The notes beneath the pieces are model-generated. The model had not been told where the DNA came from, did not search any database, and was given only the letters and a program-made list of their open reading frames with translations. A DNA stretch of 36,359 nt from an uncultured Pelagibacteraceae bacterium (lineage in GTDB: Bacteria > Pseudomonadota > Alphaproteobacteria > Pelagibacterales > Pelagibacteraceae): contig CACFSB010000001.1 of the NCBI GenBank assembly GCA_902568855.1, forward strand, positions 1 through 36,359. The letters are read 5' to 3'. How positions within the stretch are numbered: the first letter of the stretch is position 1; each line of letters begins with the position of its first letter. The position numbers and the translations under genes were made by a program. Positions 1-7,988 of the stretch are shown piece after piece.

Positions 1-178
1 TAATTAACATTACTATAAATACATCTCTCTGTGTACTGGTCTTGTACTGGTTTTGAGATATTCAATAAGTTCCATTTCCTTATATTGATTTTAAGCTTAA
101 TTGAAGTAATGGGATTTTATAGGATGTTTTAGACTGCCTTGGACTACTATGGACTGACTTTAACTTCTATCCCTCGGC

Positions 179-221
179 TTTTAAGTCCTTTGTGTCTACC
201 AATTTCACCACGAGGGCATTA
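179..221 (-). repeat. Partial tRNA-Leu(UAA) 5' half, direct repeat copy 1 (putative att site)
   Basis: Minus strand reads GCCCTCGTGGTGAAATTGGTAGACACAAAGGACTTAAAA (acceptor 5' strand, D arm, anticodon loop with TAA). No T arm follows; CCGAGGG follows directly at 171-177. Confidence 0.8.
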
Positions 222-280
222 TTTGAGTTGTGTTTACTTACTTTTTTTATCATCAAAAATCAAATTTTTTTATTTTTTTT

Positions 281-301
281 ACTACACTAGAACTACACTA
301 G
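281..301 (+). repeat. 21-bp doublet repeat actacactagaactacactag, copy A
   Basis: Two actacactag 10-mers at period 11, identical to 984-1004. Confidence 0.85.
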
Positions 302-910
302 CAATATCTTGTTATCTCTCAAAATTTTCATACTTTTGTCATCAATTGAAAAATCAAAAACTATATTTGAGTCAATATTTCCTTTAATATACTTAATATC
401 TTCCAAATCATCAGCATTGCTTGGATCAAATGAAGATGTATTCCACTCCGGATTATTTAACCCTTGCTGTATCCAATCATCATCTTCATCCATGAAAATG
501 TCACTAGGCATCATTAGGTTAATGCCTATATTTATTTTTCTTACACCCTTTAGTTTATTTATAAAATTTACTAAAATCTTTGGATCATAAAGCAATATAT
601 CATCAACCAAATTCAACTCTTCTTTAGAGTATTTAATAACCTCACAAAAAAATTTATTATCTTTTTTTACTATATATTTTTGATTATTTTCTAAATCTTT
701 AATTTGATTTTTATAAGGAATTGTATAATTAATTTTCCACAAAAATTCAGAAATGGTCTGAGTATTTTCAATAAATTTTAAAATATGATTGTTCCAACAA
801 AAGTCCTGGTCATCCCAATAAGATACATTCTCTCTTATCCACAAATCCCCACCATCGTATTCAAATATATTTTTACTCAAGTTTTCTTCTATCAAATTTG
901 GATAATTCAT
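293..910 (-). CDS. Hypothetical protein (205 aa), sole ORF of the tRNA-flanked segment
   Basis: Uninterrupted ORF of 205 codons. Acidic stretch MDEDDDWIQQ...NADDLEDI. Stop codon lies inside the 21-bp repeat. No family recognised. Confidence 0.65.
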   Translation of the reverse strand: MNYPNLIEENLSKNIFEYDGGDLWIRENVSYWDDQDFCWNNHILKFIENTQTISEFLWKINYTIPYKNQIKDLENNQKYIVKKDNKFFCEVIKYSKEELNLVDDILLYDPKILVNFINKLKGVRKINIGINLMMPSDIFMDEDDDWIQQGLNNPEWNTSSFDPSNADDLEDIKYIKGNIDSNIVFDFSIDDKSMKILRDNKILLV

Positions 911-983
911 ATTTTAATATTCTAGTGTACCTAATTTATATCGTTCTACCTCTAGTGTAGTAAAACATTTCGTCATTCTACCA

Positions 984-1004
984 ACTACACTAGAACTACA
1001 CTAG
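984..1004 (+). repeat. 21-bp doublet repeat actacactagaactacactag, copy B
   Basis: Identical to 281-301. Inverted copies tctagtgtag at 951-960 and tctagtgtac at 921-930 lie nearby. Confidence 0.85.
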
Positions 1005-1059
1005 TTCAATTTTATCAAAAAACGTTGAGTTTATTAGTGGAACCTTAGATTTGAATACT

Positions 1060-1102
1060 TTTTAAGTCCTTTGTGTCTACCAATTTCACCACGAGGGCAT
1101 TA
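1060..1102 (-). repeat. Partial tRNA-Leu(UAA) 5' half, direct repeat copy 2 (putative att site)
   Basis: Identical 43-bp sequence to 179-221. The following minus-strand sequence (AGTATTCAAATC...) does not complete the anticodon stem or T arm. Confidence 0.8.
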
Positions 1103-1204
1103 ATGAATTTCATGAGTGTTTATGCCAATATTTATAATTGAACAAGAGGAATAAGTAAATTTTTTTATCTTATCCTATCAAGAACCTAGACAGATCCTAG
1201 CTTG

Positions 1205-3307
1205 TTAAAATGTACTTACAATTTCTAGGTTTGCACCATATTCAGGTATTTGACTCATCAAACTATAATTCGAACTCATTCTGATATCGAAACCATTTAA
1301 ATCTCTCTTATAACTCAAAGATGCTTTGTCATTATCTAAAGTCATAGCATATTCAATATTGTCTGTCGGTATATAACCAAATCCTAAATATAAAGTATCA
1401 CTATGAGCATTATCACTTTGATTTCTCTCATAAATAGTCATTACGGAAAAACCATCATTTGTTAATATATCAAATCCAATATTTACTCTTAAATTTTTTG
1501 AGTCTTGGCCGATAGATTTTGTATATCCGGTAGTTTCCGATAGGTAACGATATTTTGCATCTGAAGACGGACTAAAATCTACTCCAAGCTCTAATCCACC
1601 ATTTGGTTTAAAAGTAAAAGTATTAAAATTTAAAATATCACTTATGGTAAAACCAGCAGATATCATTCCAGTTTCAATTGTTTGAGATTCATAAACTAAA
1701 GCTGCAGGACCTTTTTCTGTATATGTAGACAATTTTGTATAGCCTAGATCAATTCTGAAATTAGGAGTAATATTAAAATTTTCTTTTTTATATGTTGTTA
1801 AATAGTTAAGTGAACCAAATATTTGTGCACCATCTCTCTCTCCTGTTCTAGTGCTTCCTCCCCCTTTTCTAATATGATCAGTTTTTAAATCGCTCATTCC
1901 AAAGATGCCTTCTGTAAATCTTTTATCATCATGAATAAAAGTTTCATAATAAGATACACTAAAAGACTTAGTATTTAAATTAGTCCCAGATGTACCTACA
2001 TCAACATCATCTTTACCTAATCTAAAAGCATAACCATATAATCTATTTTTGCTTATCTTTTTATCCATGCCAAGTGTAATACCTTGGGTATTAATTTTCT
2101 TTGATAATGAATTAGATGTATCTCCAGTTCTACCAATACTTACACTACCCTCACTCCAAAATGACCAATCATCTGATAATTTGTCTAGAACTTCATTTGT
2201 TTTATTTGATATAGGAATAATGTTAGAAAGTGATGCCATCATTGAATTAGAAAAATTTAATCTAATATTTTGGTTACTTAATTGATCATTATTTCTATGT
2301 CTTCTTAACCAATACATACGGTTAAGAACTGGAGTGCTTGCTTGAATAGCAATTTGTTTAGCAGTTGCAGTTTGGGACTCGATTAAGCTTAAAATATCTT
2401 TACCCTCATCAGAAGTAGTTATTGGATCGTCACAAGCACCATCGATTATGCTCCAATTACAACTTAGGTTAAATTCATCAACTTCATTATTGGTGTCATC
2501 AATGATAAACATTTTACTTCCATTATTACTAAACGCAACTTCTCTTGCACTTGTAACAACAGATTTTACTCTAAAGGTACCTTCAAGGGATAAAGTAGAA
2601 ACATCATAAGGTGTAGTTAATTTAAACTGAGAAATCTTACCTTCTGAACCATCAATGGTATACATTTTAGTACCATCGTAATTAAAAGAAACTCCATCTA
2701 TGTGATCGTGAAAAGAATTTAGGTCTTCAGAATTAAGATGAGTAGTTCCTGAGCTAAGATCAAATGCTATATCCAGTGAATATTCATGAATACGCACTTG
2801 TGTAATATCTCCTACACCAGCGATAAACATTCTGGTACCATCATTATTAAATGCAATTGAATTTGCCCTTTTTTCTTGACCCTTGATATCATATCCGTCA
2901 TCAAATGTAGCAGTTGAAACATCAAATGCAGTACTTAGTGACCAGTAATCTACTGTCCGTCTACCAAAATGGTTAACAATAAACATTTTTGTTCCATCGT
3001 TATTGAACACTACTTGTGTTGGTACATGAGAGTCATTACCTCCACTTACATGTACTATTTTAGTATTATTTACGGTTGCCGTTGAAATGTCATATGCGCT
3101 AGTTAATATATGTTCGATAACTGCATCTGTTGTTCCTCCACTTCTTAAAGTATACATTTTTGTTCCATCATTATTGAACGTTAATCCATAATAATTATTG
3201 GCTGCGTCGATTGATTTACTCTGCACAAAGGTAGGCCCCGCTATAGCTTTGGAAAAAAATAAAGCTAAAAAAATTACAATGTAATGAATTTTATAAATAT
3301 TTTTCAC
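1205..3307 (-). CDS. Secreted autotransporter-like protein with propeller-type repeat passenger
   Basis: Signal peptide MKNIYKIHYIVIFLALFFSKAIAG. Five F-N-N-D-G-T-K-M-F/Y type repeats. C-terminal half with alternating amphipathic strands ending in F, as in outer-membrane barrels. Confidence 0.75.
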   Translation of the reverse strand: MKNIYKIHYIVIFLALFFSKAIAGPTFVQSKSIDAANNYYGLTFNNDGTKMYTLRSGGTTDAVIEHILTSAYDISTATVNNTKIVHVSGGNDSHVPTQVVFNNDGTKMFIVNHFGRRTVDYWSLSTAFDVSTATFDDGYDIKGQEKRANSIAFNNDGTRMFIAGVGDITQVRIHEYSLDIAFDLSSGTTHLNSEDLNSFHDHIDGVSFNYDGTKMYTIDGSEGKISQFKLTTPYDVSTLSLEGTFRVKSVVTSAREVAFSNNGSKMFIIDDTNNEVDEFNLSCNWSIIDGACDDPITTSDEGKDILSLIESQTATAKQIAIQASTPVLNRMYWLRRHRNNDQLSNQNIRLNFSNSMMASLSNIIPISNKTNEVLDKLSDDWSFWSEGSVSIGRTGDTSNSLSKKINTQGITLGMDKKISKNRLYGYAFRLGKDDVDVGTSGTNLNTKSFSVSYYETFIHDDKRFTEGIFGMSDLKTDHIRKGGGSTRTGERDGAQIFGSLNYLTTYKKENFNITPNFRIDLGYTKLSTYTEKGPAALVYESQTIETGMISAGFTISDILNFNTFTFKPNGGLELGVDFSPSSDAKYRYLSETTGYTKSIGQDSKNLRVNIGFDILTNDGFSVMTIYERNQSDNAHSDTLYLGFGYIPTDNIEYAMTLDNDKASLSYKRDLNGFDIRMSSNYSLMSQIPEYGANLEIVSTF

Positions 3308-3437
3308 AACTATTAATCATAAATACTTCAAAACATTAAAGAAATGAGTATTGTAAATGTTAAAACATTACAATTCAAATGTCCAGGTAGGACAAAATTC
3401 ATAATGCATAAATATCTTTAAAAGTTATTATTATTTT

Positions 3438-3647
3438 ATGAATAACAATATTGTTAAATCTCACTTAAAAAAGAAATCACAAGCAAAGCTTGCTTTATCA
3501 ATCAGCCTATTTATTGTGCTTTTAACCGCGACTGGATACCTCTTTAATTCTAAAGAAGTAATTTTTCTATTTTATATTTTTTGTTTTGTATTTATCTACA
3601 ATTTAGTAATCCAATTTTTATTAGAAAAATTTGATATTAAATCATGA
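3438..3647 (+). CDS. Small membrane protein (69 aa)
   Basis: ORF with two hydrophobic helices (LALSISLFIVLLTATGYLF, VIFLFYIFCFVFIYNLVI). Confidence 0.5.
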   Translation: MNNNIVKSHLKKKSQAKLALSISLFIVLLTATGYLFNSKEVIFLFYIFCFVFIYNLVIQFLLEKFDIKS

Positions 3648-3775
3648 TTAAAACACTTATTAAATTAAAGGTATTAAAATTTATACTAATAGGTGGTGTA
3701 TCAGCAGCTTATACTTTTAAGAAATATTGTGACCAAAAAAATAAAGAAAAAGTAAAAAAAGACAATAAACCATAG
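3644..3775 (+). CDS. Small hypothetical protein (43 aa), translationally coupled
   Basis: ATGA overlap with the preceding stop. Translation MIKTLIKLKVLKFILIGGVSAAYTFKKYCDQKNKEKVKKDNKP. Below the size cut of the supplied ORF track. Confidence 0.4.
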   Translation: MIKTLIKLKVLKFILIGGVSAAYTFKKYCDQKNKEKVKKDNKP

Positions 3776-3821
3776 CTTCTTACTCGATAAAAATTTTCTA
3801 TTATTTATAGTAATATGAATA

Positions 3822-4622
3822 ATGAAAAATAAACTTACAATCGTAATTTTTACTGATTTAGATGGATCTCTTTTGCACAGAGATACTTTTGAATTTGATA
3901 GCATCAAAGATTATATTAAAAGTCTTATAAATAAAGGTGTAATTATTATTCCAAATTCTAGCAAAACAGAAAAGGAAATTGAAAAATTCAATGAAGAGCT
4001 TGGAATAAGTCTTCCTTATATTTCAGAAAATGGATCATCTATTCATGGATTAAATTTAATCACCTCCAATTTTCCAGATAAACTTATTCTCAGTAGAGAA
4101 AAAGAGGAACTAATAAAGATTTTTGAAAATAAAGTTCCTGAAAAATTAAAAGAAAAATGTTTTCAAATTTCAAAAATGAGTAAAAAAGAACAAGAAAATA
4201 TATTAGGACAAAAGGATGTAAAACTCAAAGATGCTTTAAATAGAAAGTATACTTTACCTTTTTTATTTAAAGGAAACAAAAATGAGAAAAATAAATTATT
4301 AAAAGTTTTAAATTCTAATTCATTAACGCTTCAAGAGGGTGGTCGTGTTTTAAACCTTTGTGATAATATTAATAAAGTTAAATCCATGAATAGAGTTATA
4401 AAAATTTTAAAAAAAACTGAGGATAAAATTAAGACCATTGCAGTTGGCGACAATTACAATGACCTTGATATGTTAAAAAGTTGTGACATCCCTTGTTTAG
4501 TATTCAATGATCAATTTATTCAAGATCAAATAAACATTGATAATCTTATATTTTCAAACAAGCCATCACCTGAAGGCTGGGCTGATGTGATCAAAACGGC
4601 ACTACTTAAATTGGACTATTAG
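3822..4622 (+). CDS. gpgP: HAD-family glucosyl-/mannosyl-3-phosphoglycerate phosphatase
   Basis: HAD motif I FTDLDGSLL, motif SENGSSI, and VGDNYNDLDML. Adjacent to gpgS. Confidence 0.82.
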   Translation: MKNKLTIVIFTDLDGSLLHRDTFEFDSIKDYIKSLINKGVIIIPNSSKTEKEIEKFNEELGISLPYISENGSSIHGLNLITSNFPDKLILSREKEELIKIFENKVPEKLKEKCFQISKMSKKEQENILGQKDVKLKDALNRKYTLPFLFKGNKNEKNKLLKVLNSNSLTLQEGGRVLNLCDNINKVKSMNRVIKILKKTEDKIKTIAVGDNYNDLDMLKSCDIPCLVFNDQFIQDQINIDNLIFSNKPSPEGWADVIKTALLKLDY

Positions 4623-4636
4623 GATAAAAAGCCGCC

Positions 4637-5857
4637 ATGGGTGACTTTTCACAAAATGGAATAATCTCAACTTTACATGACTTTGGGACTAAGTCTACAT
4701 CAGTCATAGAAAGTGAATTGTCAAAATTTTCTGAACAAAGAAAAATGGAATTAATTTTACCATGTCTTTATTCTGAATTGGAGGGCGAAGCTTTACCAAA
4801 AATTGTTGATGAAATAAGTAAAACTAAATATTTAGATCACATAATTATTGGATTAGATAAAGCAAATGAAGCTCAAGCAAAAAAAGCTTGGAAATTTTTT
4901 AAAAAATTAAAAACCCCCTTTTCTATCCTTTGGAATGATGGTCCAGCATTAAAAAAACTTGATCAAGAATTAAAAAAAAATAATTTGGCTCCTAGTGAGT
5001 TAGGTAAAGGACGAAATGTTTGGTATTGCATAGGCATGTGTATTGCAAGAGATAGTGCTCGTTCAGTTGCTTTGCATGATTGTGATATCAAAACTTATGA
5101 TAGAAGAATGCTTGCAAAACTTTTTTACCCAGTTGTAAATCCTCTTTTTAATTTTGAGTTTTGTAAGGGATATTATCCAAGAGTAGCCAATAACAAAATG
5201 AACGGTAGAGTTGCAAGATTACTTGTTTTCCCATTGTTAACAGCTTTAGAAAAAACGATTGGTAAAAGTGATTACTTAAACTTTATGAAATCTTTTAAAT
5301 ACCCTTTGGCTGGAGAGTTTTCATTTAGACGAAATGTTTTACCAGAGTTAAGGATTTCGTCTGATTGGGGAATTGAAGTAGGAATTTTATCTGAAATGCA
5401 AAGAAGTTTCTCACCACAAAATATTTGCCAGGTTGACTTAGCTGATACCTACGATCATAAACATCAGGTCCTATCTTTAGATGACGAAACTAAGGGATTA
5501 TCCAGAATGTCTATAGATATAATTAAAACATTCATTAAAAAATTAGCTACTCAAGGTAATACCTTCAGTAGAGAAAAATTTAGATCATTGAAAGCGACAT
5601 ATTACAGATCTGCCTTAGATCTAATTGATATTTATAGAAGTGATGCAGCAATGAATGGTCTAGAATTAGACTCACACACGGAAGAAAAAGCTGTTGAGTT
5701 ATTTGCAATAAACATAATGAAAGCTGGAGAAGCATTTATCCAAAATCCAATGGATACTCCTTTTATACCTACATGGAGCAGAGTAAAAAGTGCTATACCA
5801 GATTTTCTTGGAAGACTTGAAAAAGTAGTTAATGATGATAATAAAAAACATTCTTAA
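4637..5857 (+). CDS. gpgS: Glucosyl-3-phosphoglycerate synthase
   Basis: GpgS-type glycosyltransferase sequence: LILPCLYSELEG, GKGRNVWYCIG, HDCDIKTYDRRML, SSDWGIEVGIL. Confidence 0.85.
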   Translation: MGDFSQNGIISTLHDFGTKSTSVIESELSKFSEQRKMELILPCLYSELEGEALPKIVDEISKTKYLDHIIIGLDKANEAQAKKAWKFFKKLKTPFSILWNDGPALKKLDQELKKNNLAPSELGKGRNVWYCIGMCIARDSARSVALHDCDIKTYDRRMLAKLFYPVVNPLFNFEFCKGYYPRVANNKMNGRVARLLVFPLLTALEKTIGKSDYLNFMKSFKYPLAGEFSFRRNVLPELRISSDWGIEVGILSEMQRSFSPQNICQVDLADTYDHKHQVLSLDDETKGLSRMSIDIIKTFIKKLATQGNTFSREKFRSLKATYYRSALDLIDIYRSDAAMNGLELDSHTEEKAVELFAINIMKAGEAFIQNPMDTPFIPTWSRVKSAIPDFLGRLEKVVNDDNKKHS

Positions 5858-7578
5858 TGCTATTTCAAAAAAACCAAAAAAAAATTAGTTCTATACTAAG
5901 GACTATTTACAAACCCTCTTTGAATGAAAGAGATATTGATCATTTAAAAGATCAAATAATACAAATAATCAAAAAATTTAATCAAAATAATTCAAAAAAA
6001 AAACTTACTATCTCAGAAAAAACTTCATTAGTAATATGTTATGGAGACAACGTAAATTCAAATCAAAAAAGTTCTATTCAAGTTTTTCAAAATTTTTTTA
6101 AGAAAAATTTAAAAAAATACTTTAATGCTATTCATTTTTTACCTTTCTATCCTTCAAGTAGTGATAGTGGTTTTGCTGTAAAAGATCATTATAAGATTGA
6201 AAAAAGAATAGGTAGTTGGTCTGATATAAAAAAGATTTCAAAATCTAGTCATGTAATGGCTGATATCGTAATTAATCACTCATCAGCTAGAGGTTTGTGG
6301 TTTAAAAATTTTCTTAAAAAAAAAAGACCTGGTAAAGATTATTTTTTAACTGTTAATTCTAAATTTAACACATCTAAAGTGGTAAGGCCAAGAGATCACC
6401 AATTATTAAAAAAAATAGATATCTTCGGAAAATCAGATTTTTTATGGCGAACTTTTAGTGCTGATCAAATAGACTTAGATTTTAAGAACCCATCAGTGCT
6501 TCTTAGATTTATTAAAATCATGGTTCACCTCGTTAGCAATGGAGTCACAATTTTCAGATTAGATGCTATTGCTTATCTTTGGAAAAAAAATGGAACCAAC
6601 TGTATAAATTTAAAACAAACACATGAAATAGTAAAACTGTTGAGACTTATCAGTAATCTCTTAAACGTTGAAACTATAATCATTACAGAAACAAATTTGC
6701 CAGAAAAAGAAAATTTAAGTTATTTTGGTAAAAATGATGAAGCTAACTGGATTTATAATTTTTCTCTTCCGCCCTTATTAATTCATGCTTTTTTATTTGA
6801 AAATAGTTCTTATCTCAATAAATGGAGTAAAAAACTTCCCAATGCTAAATTCCAGAATAGTTATTTAAATTTTATTGCATCACATGATGGTATTGGCATG
6901 AGGCCCACTGAGGGAATATTGAACGAAAGATCATTAAATAATTTTCTTAAAAGACTAAAAAAAAATGGTTCAAAATTTTCGTATAGAAAAGTTCAAAATA
7001 AATCTAAAAAAGTTTATGAAGCTAATATCACTGTTTTTGATGCATTAAAAAAATCAGATACTGATCCTAATGGGAAATTTTTTTTAGAGCGATATATTGC
7101 AGCTCATGCAATAATGATTTCTTTTGAGGGTGTTCCAGCTATTTATTTCAACTCTTTATTTGGCAAATCTAATGATGAAGCAAAATATGTAATTACAGGT
7201 AATAATAGAGACATTAATAGATACAAATGGAGCTATGAAAATATTACAAAAAAATTAAACAATAAAAACTCTAAACAAAGTATTTTTTATCAAAATCTTG
7301 GAAAATTATTAGAAATAAAGAGAAAACAAAAAGCATTCCATCCTAATGCTCAAAGATTAAATATTAATCTAGGATCTAAATTATTTTGTTTTAAAAGGAC
7401 CAGTCTAGATAAAAAACAAACAATTATATCAATTACAAATTGTTCCTCAGTAGATCAATATCCAAAATTAAACAAAAATTATAGTAAGTGGAAAAATATA
7501 ATTAATCCTAAGATAAACTCTTTAAACAAATCTTTTAAACTAAAGCCGTTTGAGACCATGTGGTTATCAAATAAATAA
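5857..7578 (+). CDS. GH13_18-type glycoside phosphorylase, probably glucosylglycerate phosphorylase (often annotated sucrose phosphorylase)
   Basis: FRLDAIAYLWKK (nucleophile region), IIITETN (acid/base region), ASHDGIGMRPTEG. TAATG overlap with gpgS. Confidence 0.8.
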   Translation: MLFQKNQKKISSILRTIYKPSLNERDIDHLKDQIIQIIKKFNQNNSKKKLTISEKTSLVICYGDNVNSNQKSSIQVFQNFFKKNLKKYFNAIHFLPFYPSSSDSGFAVKDHYKIEKRIGSWSDIKKISKSSHVMADIVINHSSARGLWFKNFLKKKRPGKDYFLTVNSKFNTSKVVRPRDHQLLKKIDIFGKSDFLWRTFSADQIDLDFKNPSVLLRFIKIMVHLVSNGVTIFRLDAIAYLWKKNGTNCINLKQTHEIVKLLRLISNLLNVETIIITETNLPEKENLSYFGKNDEANWIYNFSLPPLLIHAFLFENSSYLNKWSKKLPNAKFQNSYLNFIASHDGIGMRPTEGILNERSLNNFLKRLKKNGSKFSYRKVQNKSKKVYEANITVFDALKKSDTDPNGKFFLERYIAAHAIMISFEGVPAIYFNSLFGKSNDEAKYVITGNNRDINRYKWSYENITKKLNNKNSKQSIFYQNLGKLLEIKRKQKAFHPNAQRLNINLGSKLFCFKRTSLDKKQTIISITNCSSVDQYPKLNKNYSKWKNIINPKINSLNKSFKLKPFETMWLSNK

Positions 7579-7598
7579 AAAGTTTATTTAATTGATAA
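7564..7598. terminator. Near-perfect palindrome between convergent genes, possible bidirectional terminator
   Basis: ttatcaaataaataaa (7564-7579) and tttatttaattgataa (7583-7598) are 16-bp inverted arms with one mismatch and a 3-nt centre. Confidence 0.5.
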
Positions 7599-7988
7599 TG
7601 CTTGTTCTAAATATTTTTTATCAAGTTTACAATCTTTGTATCCGCGCTTAACCACATTTAAATATCTTTCAGTTGGAAATCTAAAACTGGTTTTATGAAC
7701 CATTGTATAAGTCATAACTCTCTTTCCATAATGTGAGAAATAATACTTTTTGTATAAAATTGGATAATCCTCATAAACATCGAGTTTTTTTTCATCGCTC
7801 TTAGAAATTTCAAATAAGCCACCCGGTACTATGGAATTTTTTTTTGGTTCAATATCAGCAGCTCTATACTTGCTTCTAAAAGTTAATCTAAAATCCTTAA
7901 GATTAATCTTTTTAATAAAAGTACTATCTTTACATCTTCTCTTCATTTGAAAATGATGAAGATTACTTCCGTAAGCAAAATAAAGCAT
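7584..7988 (-). CDS. Gamma-glutamylcyclotransferase-like (AIG2/GGCT fold) protein
   Basis: N-terminal LYFAYGSNLHHFQMKRRC motif and VYEDYP motif. Confidence 0.8.
   Translation of the reverse strand: MLYFAYGSNLHHFQMKRRCKDSTFIKKINLKDFRLTFRSKYRAADIEPKKNSIVPGGLFEISKSDEKKLDVYEDYPILYKKYYFSHYGKRVMTYTMVHKTSFRFPTERYLNVVKRGYKDCKLDKKYLEQALSIK

Larger units (their letters stand above)
179..1102. mobile_element. Putative minimal tRNA-Leu-associated integrative element (about 0.9 kb, no integrase) flanked by 43-bp direct repeats
   Basis: Exact 43-bp direct repeat ttttaagtcctttgtgtctaccaatttcaccacgagggcatta at 179-221 and 1060-1102. Its reverse complement matches the 5' half of tRNA-Leu(UAA). The interior has one ORF and 21-bp doublet repeats near both ends. 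Confidence 0.6.

Noticed and set aside
139-387. 82-aa plus-strand ORF at the left edge
   Set aside because: Runs through the tRNA repeat and the 21-bp doublet; non-ATG start as drawn; no protein-like pattern.
309-590. Plus-strand 93-aa ORF opposite the cargo gene
   Set aside because: Fully antisense to the longer 205-aa minus ORF, low-complexity Ser/Ile/Leu composition; likely shadow ORF.
3701-3907. 68-aa minus ORF
   Set aside because: Antisense over the gpgP start and the 43-aa ORF; composition is an artefact of AT-rich DNA.
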